Assembly (NCBI GenBank): GCA_002418825.1 | Contig: DIEW01000072.1 | Coordinates: 1-26,714 of the forward strand | Reading direction: 5' to 3' | DNA length: 26,714 nucleotides | Source: Syntrophaceae bacterium UBA5764 | Lineage (GTDB): Bacteria; Desulfobacterota; Syntrophia; Syntrophales; Smithellaceae | Shown here: positions 1 to 7,842 of the stretch, piece after piece | Layout: every line of letters starts with the position of its first letter | Numbering within the stretch: position 1 is the first letter of the stretch | Program-made: the position numbers and the translations under genes | Notes under the pieces: model-generated | What the model was told of the DNA's origin: nothing | Seen by the model: only the letters and a program-made list of their open reading frames with translations | Database searches by the model: none

Positions 1-2
1 TG

Positions 3-803
3 CCGCAGGTGGCCGTCTTCGACACAGCATTTCATCAGACCTTGCCGCCGCGCGCTTTCATTTACGCCATTCCCTACCGCTACTACGCCGACGACCACGT
101 CCGCCGCTACGGATTTCACGGAATATCGCACCGGTATGTCGCTTCCCGGGCGGCCAAAATTCTACGCGGAAAAATCGATAACCCGCGAATCATTACCTGT
201 CATCTCGGCAACGGTTCCAGTCTCTGCGCCGTAGCGCAGGGACAATCACGGGACACATCAATGGGATTTACTCCCCTTTCAGGCGTGGTGATGGGAACGC
301 GCTCGGGAGATATCGATCCGACGGTCGTATCCTTCATCGCGGAAAAAGAACAATACTCTTTGACGGAAGTGATGGACGTTTTAAACAGGCAAAGCGGCGT
401 TTTGGGCATCTCCGGCGTTTCCCCCGATTTTCGCGACCTGGAGAAAGAAGCGGCTCAAGGCCACGAACGGGCACGCCTGGCGCTGGATGTTTTTGCTTAC
501 AGCGTGGCCCGGGGCGTTGCCTCACTGATTCCCGCCATCGACGGGCTGGATGCTCTGGCCTTTACCGCGGGTATTGGCGAAAACTCACCAAAGATGCGCC
601 GACGCATATGCTCATTTCTCGCATGGCTGGGCGTTGTGCTGAATGAAGATACAAACAGCGAAAACACCGGAGAAAGAGAAATCTCCGCGCGGGAATCAAA
701 AATTACAGTTTTAGTCGTACCAACGGATGAAGAAAAAATTATTGCTCAAGAAACAATGGAGGTTTTGCAGCAAGACAAGCGCGCAGAAAAAAACCGCTTT
801 TAA
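3..803 (+). CDS. ackA: Acetate kinase, C-terminal part (5' end outside window)
   Basis: Acetate kinase transfers the phosphoryl group of acetyl phosphate to ADP, giving acetate and ATP in the cytoplasm. The reading frame is open to the left edge and reads PQVAVFDTAFHQTLP, the internal acetate-kinase motif that normally lies well inside the protein. The gene is therefore cut by the window, and the GTG at position 9 is not a real start. Further hallmarks are RYGFHGISHRYV, HLGNGSSLCAV, the GFTPLSGVVMGTRSGDIDP stretch, and GIGENSP near the C terminus. About 266 residues of a usual roughly 400 are present. It ends 37 bases before the Xsc-like gene, on the same strand, so the two are probably co-transcribed. 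Propionate or butyrate kinase homologues share these motifs, but the Xsc neighbour favours acetyl phosphate as substrate. Confidence 0.93.
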   Translation, partial: PQVAVFDTAFHQTLPPRAFIYAIPYRYYADDHVRRYGFHGISHRYVASRAAKILRGKIDNPRIITCHLGNGSSLCAVAQGQSRDTSMGFTPLSGVVMGTRSGDIDPTVVSFIAEKEQYSLTEVMDVLNRQSGVLGISGVSPDFRDLEKEAAQGHERARLALDVFAYSVARGVASLIPAIDGLDALAFTAGIGENSPKMRRRICSFLAWLGVVLNEDTNSENTGEREISARESKITVLVVPTDEEKIIAQETMEVLQQDKRAEKNRF

Positions 804-840
804 ACAATTTAGCCATGAAAGAATTTTGGAGGTAATAAAT

Positions 841-2577
841 ATGAAAAGATTAAAAATGACGCCCAGTGAGGCGATTGTAGAAACATTGTTGGCCGAGAAC
901 GTGGATCACATTTGTGGCATTGTGGGATCGGCCTTTATGGATATGCTCGACCTTTTTCCGACGGCAGGCATCAAATTCATTCCTGTCCGCCATGAACAAA
1001 GCGCCGCGCATATGGAAGACGCCTACTGCCGCGTGTCCGGACGCTGCGGCGTTGTCGTAGGCCAGAACGGCCCGGGCATCACCAACATGGTAACATCCGT
1101 GGCGGCAGCCAACATGGGACACACGCCGCTGGTGATTATTTCCCCGTCGGCGGGAACCCCAACCATCGGGTGGGACGGCTTTCAGGAGTGCGACCAGGTA
1201 TCTGTTTTCCGCGCCATCACAAAAGCCGTTGTTCGCGTTCCCCATCCGAAACGGGCGGCCGACTGCCTGCGTACCGCATTCCGTATCGCGTACGCCGACC
1301 GGGGCGCCGTGCTGTATGATATTCCGCGTGATTATTTTTACGGGGAACTGGAAGATAAAATCCTCAAACCGCCGCAGTATCGTGTGGACGCGCGGGGTTG
1401 CGGTTCCATCGAGCAGTTGGATCGGGCCGCCGAACTTCTGTCGAAAGCCAAGAATCCCGTCATCGTTTCCGGTCGGGGCGTGGTGGATGCCGACGCATTG
1501 GATATCGTCAAGGCTATCGCCGAGCATCTGACGGCGCCGGTGGCCGTGACCTATCTGCACAACGACGCGTTTTACGGCGACCACCCCCTGTTCGTCGGAC
1601 CCATCGGCTACATGGGTTCCAAAGCAGCGATGAAAATACTGGCCAAAGCCGACGTCATGCTAGCCATAGGAACAAGGCTTTCCGTCTTTGGCACATTGCC
1701 CCAGTACGACATCAATTATTTTCCGGAAAACGCCAAGATTATCCAGGTGGACATCAACCCCAAGCATATCGCCCGGACGCATCCCATTGAGGTCGGCATC
1801 ATCGGTGACGCGAAGGAAGCGTCCGCGGAAATCATGAGACGCCTGAAAGCAATGGATAAAGGCCGGAAACCGGACGCGAAGCGGCTGGAGGTGGTGGCAA
1901 AGGAAAAAGAGATTTGGGAAAAGGAAATTGTTGATTTGGCGATGGTGGACGGCAATCCTATCAATCCCCGCCGCGTTCTTCTGGAAATTTCCCGGGCGTT
2001 GCCGGCGAACGCCATTGTTACCACCGACATCGGTAACGTCGCCTCAACAGCAAACAGCTACCTGAAATTCACGCAACCCAGACGCCATATCGCGGCGCTG
2101 ACGTTCGGGAACACGGGATTTGCCTATCCCGCCGCGCTCGGCGCACAGCTGGCAGACCCCAAAGCTCCCGTCGTGGCGATTATCGGCGACGGGGCCTGGG
2201 GCATGAGTCTGCACGAAGTCAGTACCGCCGTGGAGCACAATATCCCTGTTGTGGCCTGCGTCTTCCGCAACATGTGGTGGGGCGCGGAAGCCAAAAACCA
2301 GGTGGACTTCTACAACAACCGTTTCATCGGCGTCGATATTCCCACACCGGAGAGTTTCGTTCCCGCCGCCAAGGCTCTGGGGGCGAACTCGCTTCAGGTG
2401 AACCGGCCGCAAGATATCCGTGAGGCCTTCGAATCCTGCATCAATAACCGCAAGCCCACGGTACTGGAATTTCTCGTGGACGGCAAACAGCTAGCGCCGC
2501 CATTCAGGAAGGACGCCTTGGCCCTGCCGACACGATTATTGCCCAAGTACGCTCACTTAGACCACCGTAACTGGTAG
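841..2577 (+). CDS. xsc: Sulfoacetaldehyde acetyltransferase (Xsc)-like ThDP enzyme
   Basis: Xsc is a thiamine-diphosphate and Mg-dependent cytoplasmic enzyme: sulfoacetaldehyde + phosphate gives acetyl phosphate + sulfite. The 578-residue product is close to the family's usual length. It shows the ThDP glutamate in VRHEQSAA (E52), the ThDP-binding GDGAWGMSL motif (from 449), and stretches I recognise from known Xsc proteins: YLHNDAF (238-244), GYMGSKAAMK, IGTRLSVFGTLPQYDI, AKIIQVDI, GAEAKNQVDFYNNRF (481-495), and the C-terminal PFRKDAL..PTRLL.KY. The N-terminal third is less typical: recalled Xsc has an AHET-type motif where this one has RHEQ, so this could be a divergent subgroup with another substrate. 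The frame opens further upstream inside ackA, but ATG 841 has a strong GGAGG site 8-12 bases before it and aligns with the family start. No phosphotransacetylase gene is visible nearby; acetate kinase is adjacent. Confidence 0.85.
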   Translation: MKRLKMTPSEAIVETLLAENVDHICGIVGSAFMDMLDLFPTAGIKFIPVRHEQSAAHMEDAYCRVSGRCGVVVGQNGPGITNMVTSVAAANMGHTPLVIISPSAGTPTIGWDGFQECDQVSVFRAITKAVVRVPHPKRAADCLRTAFRIAYADRGAVLYDIPRDYFYGELEDKILKPPQYRVDARGCGSIEQLDRAAELLSKAKNPVIVSGRGVVDADALDIVKAIAEHLTAPVAVTYLHNDAFYGDHPLFVGPIGYMGSKAAMKILAKADVMLAIGTRLSVFGTLPQYDINYFPENAKIIQVDINPKHIARTHPIEVGIIGDAKEASAEIMRRLKAMDKGRKPDAKRLEVVAKEKEIWEKEIVDLAMVDGNPINPRRVLLEISRALPANAIVTTDIGNVASTANSYLKFTQPRRHIAALTFGNTGFAYPAALGAQLADPKAPVVAIIGDGAWGMSLHEVSTAVEHNIPVVACVFRNMWWGAEAKNQVDFYNNRFIGVDIPTPESFVPAAKALGANSLQVNRPQDIREAFESCINNRKPTVLEFLVDGKQLAPPFRKDALALPTRLLPKYAHLDHRNW

Positions 2578-2590
2578 AAAGGATGGATTT

Positions 2591-3427
2591 ATGTATGAGG
2601 ATTTGAAAGGAAAAACAGCGATTGTCACCGGCGCGGGTAAAAAAACCGGCATCGGTTACGCGATTGCAGAAAAACTGGCCGCTTGCGGATGCAACATTAT
2701 CATCGCCGATTTGGGAGTTCCTCCCGTGCCGGGAGAGTCTTTGAAACCGGCAACCGGCGAGGAAATGGCAGCGATTGCCGCGGCGCTGGCCAAAACATAT
2801 GGCGTAAAAACGTTGGCCGTGGCCGTGGATGTCACGGATAATAAAGCGATTACCGCCATGGTGGACATTATTAAGCGCAGCTTCGACCATATCGACATTC
2901 TCTGTAACAACGCGGGCGCGTCTTTCGGCGTTCCCAACTCGGTTTTAGGATATGACGAAGCGGCTTGGCTCAAAACCATCGACGTGAATCTGTTTTCCGT
3001 ATTCCGCGTCTCACGCGCCATCATTCCCCTGATGACAGGGAAACCAGCGGCTATTGTCAATACTGCTTCCAGAGCGGGCAAGGTGCCTCCGCTCTTCAAC
3101 AGCGCCTACGCGGTGGCTAAGGCGGGTGTAATTATGCTCACCAAAACCATGGCCAGGGAATTGGGCGGAAACGGCATTCGGGTAAATGCCATCTGTCCGG
3201 GGCAAATAGCCACGGACCTGGAAAAGTGGCGCTTCGGGCTGGAAGCATCATTCTTTGGCACAACGATTGAGGAGCGCGAAAAGGAAATGTGCAAAACCAT
3301 TCCGCTCGGCTATATCGGTCCGCCGGCTGAAGCGGCTGATCTGGTTGCCTTTCTGGCTTCCGACGCTTCGCGTTACATTACGGGACAGGCCATCAATATC
3401 GATGGCGGACAGTGCATGGAGTTATAA
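2591..3427 (+). CDS. Short-chain dehydrogenase/reductase (SDR)
   Basis: Classical SDR fold oxidoreductase of 278 residues, using NAD(P) to interconvert an alcohol and a ketone or aldehyde in the cytoplasm. Visible motifs are the nucleotide-binding TGAGKKTGIG (13-22, slightly longer than the usual TGxxxGIG), NNAG (106-109), catalytic Ser160 in NTASRAG, and the YxxxK pair Tyr173/Lys177. The C-terminal end GQAINIDGGQCMEL is the usual SDR substrate-loop end. Asp40 at the end of the second strand (IIIAD) suggests NAD rather than NADP, an inference. It begins 13 bases after the xsc stop with an AAAGGA site, so it belongs to the same operon. Substrate unknown; context suggests a hydroxysulfonate or another vicinal diol or hydroxy compound feeding the ThDP enzymes. 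Confidence 0.9.
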   Translation: MYEDLKGKTAIVTGAGKKTGIGYAIAEKLAACGCNIIIADLGVPPVPGESLKPATGEEMAAIAAALAKTYGVKTLAVAVDVTDNKAITAMVDIIKRSFDHIDILCNNAGASFGVPNSVLGYDEAAWLKTIDVNLFSVFRVSRAIIPLMTGKPAAIVNTASRAGKVPPLFNSAYAVAKAGVIMLTKTMARELGGNGIRVNAICPGQIATDLEKWRFGLEASFFGTTIEEREKEMCKTIPLGYIGPPAEAADLVAFLASDASRYITGQAINIDGGQCMEL

Positions 3428-3459
3428 AAACAACGTATCAATGATTAGGAGGATACATT

Positions 3460-5160
3460 ATGGATAATAATATTATTGGAGGCAAGCTTGTTGCGGACGC
3501 CCTCGTCGAGAGGGGCGTTGATTACATTTTTACTTTGAGCGGGGGGCATATTACGCCCATTTATCAGCATTTGGAAAAAACAAACATAACACTTTTTGAT
3601 ACACGTCATGAGCAGGCTGCCGTTTTTATGGCCGAAGCTTGGGCCAGAATGAACCGGAAACCGGCGGTAGCCATGGTAACGGCAGGACCGGGTTTTACAA
3701 ACGCCTTAACCGGTATCGCCAGCACCCGGCTTTCCAACGCACCGGTCGTTCTCATTGCCGGATGCGTGGGGCTCGACAGCGTGGAAAAACTCGATCTGCA
3801 GGACATGACGCAGCTTCCCGTTATCGAACCTATGGTGAAAAAGGCCTTTGTCTGCCATCTGCCGGAGCGCATTCCTGAATATGTCGATATGGCTTTCCGC
3901 ACAGCTATGAGCGGGCGACCCGGACCGGTTTACCTGGAGTTTCCCTGCAACGTTTTAAACGCCAAGGTTGATCCGGCCGCAGTTAAAAAACCACACACGA
4001 AGGTTGTGTCCAAACCTGTTGACCGAGAAAACACGCGAAAAGTAGTTGATCTTCTGAAAGCAGCCAAAAACCCCATCGTCATCGGTGGAAGCGGTCTGTG
4101 GTATTCGGATGCGGAAAAGGAAATGATTGAGTTCGTGGAAAAGATCGGCATCCCGGCTTACACCGGCGGCGGCGGACGCGGTGTCATCCCAGATACTCAT
4201 CCGCTTTGTTTCGAAGGCTCTCTGGCCATCCGGCCCGGTTCAGCCATGATTACCCTCATGACTACCGATCTTGTTTTGTTCCTTGGCGGCCGGCTGAACC
4301 TCTTCTATATTTTTGGCGATATTTTTCCGCCCACTGCCAAGTTCATTCAGGTGGATATAGCGCCGGATGAAATCGGCCGCAACCGAAGCATCGATCTCGG
4401 AATCGTCAGCGACGTCAAAGCGTTTCTCCAGGAAATAAACAGTATTCTGGATGAACAAAAAATCGGCGATAAGCTAAAAAAGCAGTATCAATCGTGGGTA
4501 GACACAATCCGTGCCGCGCATGAAGCCGGCAAAAAAGAAGCCAAAGCAATGTGGGAATGCGAAACCCTGCCCATGCATCCCATGCGTCTTGCCAAAGAGG
4601 TCAATGATTTCATGAACCGGGAAGACGACATCGTAGTCGCTGACGGCGGAGACACTTCCACCTGGATGGGAATGACACGAACCATTCGCAGGGGAGGAAC
4701 ATATCTGGACTATGGCCTTTACGGATGTCTAGCCGTAGGCCTTCCCTACGCCAACGCCGCCAAATTGAAACACCCGGACAAGCGCGTACTGCTTATCGTG
4801 GGTGACGGAGCTGTCGGCTTTAACTTCATGGAATTCCACACGGCCATACGCAAAAAACTGCCCATCGTGGTCGTAATATGTAATGACCAATCATGGGGGA
4901 TGATTGCACACAGTCAGCAGTTGCGTATGGGACACAATATTCCTGACGGGACGGAACTGGGCTGGGTCGACTACCACAAGATGGTGGAAGTCTTGGGTGG
5001 ATTCGGCGCCTATGTGGAAAAGCCGCAGGATATCCGGCCGGCATTGGAAGCGGCTTTTGCTTCCGGGAAAACAGCCTGCATCAACGTGAAGGTTGACCCG
5101 TCTGTAATCAGTCCGGGCAGTGTTGCTCTGGCCAATCTCGGCGGATATAAATGTGAATAA
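3460..5160 (+). CDS. ThDP-dependent lyase, benzaldehyde-lyase/acetolactate-synthase-like
   Basis: A 566-residue enzyme of the acetolactate synthase/benzaldehyde lyase/oxalyl-CoA decarboxylase superfamily, which makes or breaks C-C bonds next to a carbonyl using thiamine diphosphate. Visible are the catalytic glutamate in DTRHEQAA (E51), VTAGPGFTNA, FIQVDIAPDEIG and the ThDP motif GDGAVGFNF (from 448) ending at N475. Compared from memory with Pseudomonas benzaldehyde lyase, GGHITPI matches its GAHIDTI loop (catalytic His29 equals His30 here), LDLQ matches its Gln113 position (Gln114 here), and NDQSWG matches NNQSWG. A tryptophan after the conserved proline near 163 in that enzyme appears to be Cys here. 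This suggests a 2-hydroxyketone lyase or a 2-oxoacid/acyl-CoA decarboxylase rather than true acetolactate synthase. ATG 3460 has AGGAGG ten bases upstream. It is not a duplicate of the neighbouring xsc. Substrate not known. Confidence 0.85.
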   Translation: MDNNIIGGKLVADALVERGVDYIFTLSGGHITPIYQHLEKTNITLFDTRHEQAAVFMAEAWARMNRKPAVAMVTAGPGFTNALTGIASTRLSNAPVVLIAGCVGLDSVEKLDLQDMTQLPVIEPMVKKAFVCHLPERIPEYVDMAFRTAMSGRPGPVYLEFPCNVLNAKVDPAAVKKPHTKVVSKPVDRENTRKVVDLLKAAKNPIVIGGSGLWYSDAEKEMIEFVEKIGIPAYTGGGGRGVIPDTHPLCFEGSLAIRPGSAMITLMTTDLVLFLGGRLNLFYIFGDIFPPTAKFIQVDIAPDEIGRNRSIDLGIVSDVKAFLQEINSILDEQKIGDKLKKQYQSWVDTIRAAHEAGKKEAKAMWECETLPMHPMRLAKEVNDFMNREDDIVVADGGDTSTWMGMTRTIRRGGTYLDYGLYGCLAVGLPYANAAKLKHPDKRVLLIVGDGAVGFNFMEFHTAIRKKLPIVVVICNDQSWGMIAHSQQLRMGHNIPDGTELGWVDYHKMVEVLGGFGAYVEKPQDIRPALEAAFASGKTACINVKVDPSVISPGSVALANLGGYKCE

Positions 5161-5224
5161 AATAAAATTCATTGTTTCGAACGGCCTGAAAAGCCAAACC
5201 TTTTAAACAAAATAAGGAGTTCGT

Positions 5225-6514
5225 ATGAATAATTTGACTTCGCCCAAGGAATACAAGCTATCAAAGGGATACACCAACTACATCTTTATCCTGTTGTTCC
5301 TGCTCTACTTCTTCGACTACGTGGACAGGTTGGTGGTTACGTCTCTGTTTCCCTTCATCAAGGCGGATTGGGGAATCACCGACGCGCAGTGCGGCATGCT
5401 GGTTTCCGCGGTTTACTGGTCGATCGTCATTTTTACTTTTCCCGTCTCCATCCTCGTGGACCGCTGGAGCCGCAAGAAGACCATCGGTTTGATGGCGGTC
5501 ATATGGAGTCTGGCCACGGCGGCCTGTGCCCTGACCCGGAACTTCTCGCAGCTTCGGGCAGCCAGGCTGGTGATCGGCATCGGGGAGGCGGGCTATGCTC
5601 CGGGGGGAACCGCCATGATTGCCGGTCTTTATCCGGAGGAAAAGAGATCCCGCATCATGGGACTCTGGAACATGTCGATCCCCCTGGGAAGCGCCGTGGG
5701 AATTGCCCTGGGAGGAATCATCGCCACTCACTGGGGATGGCGCCACGCCTTCGGGTTGGTGGCGCTTCCGGGACTGATCGTCGCGATTCTCTTTTTCTTC
5801 GTCAAAGACTATAAAACCGTTGAATTGACGAAAACGGTCAAGGAAACATCCGCCAAGGTCAAAATGAAAACCGGCGAAATCGCGCGTGAATTTCTCCGCA
5901 CGCCCTCGCTGATCCTGACCTACTTCGGCTTTGCCGCCATGGTCTTTGTGACCTCGTCGCTGATGACATGGCTTCCCAGTTTTCTGAACCGCACCTACAA
6001 CATCCCCATAGATCAGGCAGGAATGAAGGTGGGGGCCATCATGATGATGGCCATCGTCGGCGCTCCCCTGGGAGGCTTTCTGGCCGACATGTGGATGAAA
6101 AAACACAAAAACGCGCGTCTTCTGCTGTCCACTCTCGCGGCCATCATTTCCGCCGCCATCTTTTACGTGGCCCTTGTATCGTTCACCGGCTCCACCCAGT
6201 ATATTTTCCTTCTGGCCGGCGGACTGACCGTGATGACCTTCGTGCCGGCCGCGGCGGCGGTCACCCAGGACGTGGTCCATCCGGGGCTTCGCGCGATTTC
6301 ATACGCCTTGTGCGTCATCGTGCAGAACCTCCTGGGAGCTTCCGTAGGGCCGGTCTTCATCGGCTCCATGTCCGACAAATACGGAATCGCCACGGCGGTA
6401 ACGATGCTGCCGTTGTTTCTGGTGGCGGCGGCAGGCCTTTTCTTTATCGGCTCCCTTTTCTATGAAAGGGATTTGGCCAAGGTGGAAAGAATTACTCTGG
6501 AGCGTGAAGACTAG
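5225..6514 (+). CDS. MFS transporter, organic-anion (ACS-like) type
   Basis: Inner-membrane permease of the major facilitator superfamily, 429 residues with about twelve hydrophobic segments. The first runs over residues 19-45, followed by DYVDRLVV as in anion:cation symporter members. The loop after segment 2 carries the family signature VDRWSRKKT, and GIGEAGYAPGGTAMIAGLYP plus GWRHAF are typical of carboxylate and sugar-acid carriers of this group. A charged central loop (about 197-225) separates the two six-helix halves. AAGGAG lies upstream of ATG 5225 and the gene is 64 bases after the ThDP lyase, in the same direction. In this operon it most likely imports the substrate as an organic anion (a sulfonate or hydroxy acid); the actual ligand cannot be read from sequence. 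Confidence 0.88.
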   Translation: MNNLTSPKEYKLSKGYTNYIFILLFLLYFFDYVDRLVVTSLFPFIKADWGITDAQCGMLVSAVYWSIVIFTFPVSILVDRWSRKKTIGLMAVIWSLATAACALTRNFSQLRAARLVIGIGEAGYAPGGTAMIAGLYPEEKRSRIMGLWNMSIPLGSAVGIALGGIIATHWGWRHAFGLVALPGLIVAILFFFVKDYKTVELTKTVKETSAKVKMKTGEIAREFLRTPSLILTYFGFAAMVFVTSSLMTWLPSFLNRTYNIPIDQAGMKVGAIMMMAIVGAPLGGFLADMWMKKHKNARLLLSTLAAIISAAIFYVALVSFTGSTQYIFLLAGGLTVMTFVPAAAAVTQDVVHPGLRAISYALCVIVQNLLGASVGPVFIGSMSDKYGIATAVTMLPLFLVAAAGLFFIGSLFYERDLAKVERITLERED

Positions 6515-6541
6515 CGGTATTCCGGAATCGGGAGGAAAATC

Positions 6542-7564
6542 ATGAAAGCTGTTGTATTTCGTAAAGGGAAAGGGCTCGTATATGAAAATGTTCCCGATTA
6601 TTCGTTGGCGCCCGACGAGGTACTGGTCAAGGTAGCCAACACCGGCTTCTGTGGTTCCGACCATTCACTGGTGGCCGGCGGACTTCTCTCAGACGGCTAC
6701 ATCCTTGGCCATGAAATCAGCGGCGTTGTCGTGGAAAAAGGCGCACAAGCGGATGGCCCGCCTGTGGGAACTAAAGTTTGCATCCGCCCCACCTATTGCG
6801 GAAAATGCGCCAACTGCCTTTCCGGCAAACCGCACCTGTGCCGGGTAAATCGGCGAACCGCGGGAATCGGCGACCTGCCGGGAGGTTTTGCCGAGTATGT
6901 CAAGGTCTTCGGGCAGATGCTGATTCCCATACCCGGCGGCGTCGATTCACGCAATGCCGCCCTGGCGGAAACTTTTGCGGCGGCCCTGCATGGCATCAAT
7001 TGCACCAGCGACCGGAAAGGCTCTGTTTTAGTGATGGGGGGCGGACCCATAGGATTGTGCGCCGTGCGTCTTCTCAAAATTATCGGCTACCGTCCGATTA
7101 TTCTTTACGAGCCGGTGCCGGAAAAACGGGAGATAGCCACCGCTTATGGAGCCGATTATGTGTTCGATCCACTGGAAAAAGATGCGGACGCGCAAGTGTT
7201 GGCGCTTGTGCCGGGTGGATTTCAAAAAACATTTGAATGCTCCAGCGTGAAAGCCAACATCAACCGCGCCATAAATCTGTCCGTGGACAACGGAGAGATT
7301 TGTATCGTGAGTATGATTTTCACGCCGCTTACTATTGACGCGCCTTTTCTCGTCAATCTCAAGGAAATCCGGCTGACGGCATCCAACTCCAACACGCATC
7401 AGGAAAACATCCAGTGCCTGAACTGGATGGCGGAAGGCAAACTCGACGCCCGGCCGCTCATCTCAGATTATGAACCACTGGAGCGTTTACCCGCTGTATA
7501 TCGCGAGCGGATTGACACGGGTCTGGTCATCAAAGTGCTTCTGAAGATTGGCGAGGAATTTTAG
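6542..7564 (+). CDS. Zinc-dependent alcohol dehydrogenase (MDR family)
   Basis: Medium-chain dehydrogenase of 340 residues that oxidises an alcohol or reduces an aldehyde/ketone with NAD(P). The catalytic zinc ligands are visible as Cys37 (GFCGSDH), His57/Glu58 (GHEISG) and the acidic Glu143 region. The structural zinc lobe is complete: Cys86, Cys89, Cys92 and Cys100. The Rossmann motif GGGPIG lies at 166-171. It resembles threonine/sorbitol/glycerol-type dehydrogenases more than class III formaldehyde dehydrogenase. A GGGAGG site precedes ATG 6542, 27 bases after the MFS gene. It may act on the other product of the ThDP lyase, or make the sulfonated aldehyde from an alcohol such as isethionate; this is inference. 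Confidence 0.9.
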   Translation: MKAVVFRKGKGLVYENVPDYSLAPDEVLVKVANTGFCGSDHSLVAGGLLSDGYILGHEISGVVVEKGAQADGPPVGTKVCIRPTYCGKCANCLSGKPHLCRVNRRTAGIGDLPGGFAEYVKVFGQMLIPIPGGVDSRNAALAETFAAALHGINCTSDRKGSVLVMGGGPIGLCAVRLLKIIGYRPIILYEPVPEKREIATAYGADYVFDPLEKDADAQVLALVPGGFQKTFECSSVKANINRAINLSVDNGEICIVSMIFTPLTIDAPFLVNLKEIRLTASNSNTHQENIQCLNWMAEGKLDARPLISDYEPLERLPAVYRERIDTGLVIKVLLKIGEEF

Positions 7565-7578
7565 GGGGCGGGGATAAA

Positions 7579-7827
7579 ATGCCCGAGCGGTACGAACTAA
7601 TTTATGGCTTTGTCCATTGCCGGGGTAAAACCACTTATTCCGCGGGATTTGTAAACAGCCGGAAGGAAGCCGAGGCCTGGCTCAAAAAAAACCGGGAGGC
7701 GGCCACACGGACCGTGAAGGTGCCTCCTGAAGATCCTGTTCGTCACTGCAAGGCCGCCCTCTGCCCCCTTAAACGGCAGAAGCCGTGGTTCGATATCAGG
7801 CCTTGCGAAAAATCGGAAAGCTCGTAA
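7579..7827 (+). CDS. Small unknown operon protein (82 aa)
   Basis: I do not recognise this 82-residue protein. It begins 14 bases after the dehydrogenase stop with a purine-rich GGGGGCGGGG stretch before ATG 7579, so it is probably the last member of the catabolic transcript before the regulator. It is basic and has four cysteines: Cys14 and a C-terminal group Cys57, Cys62 and Cys76. The group could be a small metal site, but no standard zinc-ribbon spacing is present. No signal peptide or membrane helix is seen. Residues 27-39 (SRKEAEAWLKKNR) look like a short amphipathic helix. A perfect inverted repeat runs through its stop codon. Confidence 0.6.
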   Translation: MPERYELIYGFVHCRGKTTYSAGFVNSRKEAEAWLKKNREAATRTVKVPPEDPVRHCKAALCPLKRQKPWFDIRPCEKSESS

Positions 7828-7842
7828 TACCGGCTTTCCGAT
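7812..7842 (+). terminator. Inverted repeat over the stop of the 82-aa gene; weak terminator or mRNA end
   Basis: Arms ATCGGAAAGC (7812-7821) and GCTTTCCGAT (7833-7842) are perfectly complementary over 10 bases with an 11-base loop. The hairpin contains the TAA at 7825-7827. What follows is AT-rich (AAAATATATTTTTG), not a tight T-run, so this is a poor intrinsic terminator; it may instead protect the mRNA end or bind a regulator. Confidence 0.45.

Noticed and set aside
9..11. GTG as start of the acetate kinase gene
   Set aside because: The frame is open upstream to the edge and residues before it (PQ) belong to the conserved internal motif, so the gene is truncated by the window.
850..1584. 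Open frame of 244 codons antisense to xsc
   Set aside because: No recognisable motif and fully inside the well-supported xsc coding region; a shadow frame.
3460..5160. Calling the second ThDP enzyme acetolactate synthase (ilvB)
   Set aside because: No small subunit gene is adjacent, the context is catabolic, and the active-site loop GGHI with the Gln114 position fits benzaldehyde-lyase-type enzymes better.
5261..6280. Long open frame (339 codons) antisense to the MFS gene
   Set aside because: Its product is rich in G, H, D and Q with no fold-like pattern, and the opposite strand encodes a clear transporter with a good ribosome site; it is a mirror of that gene's codon bias.
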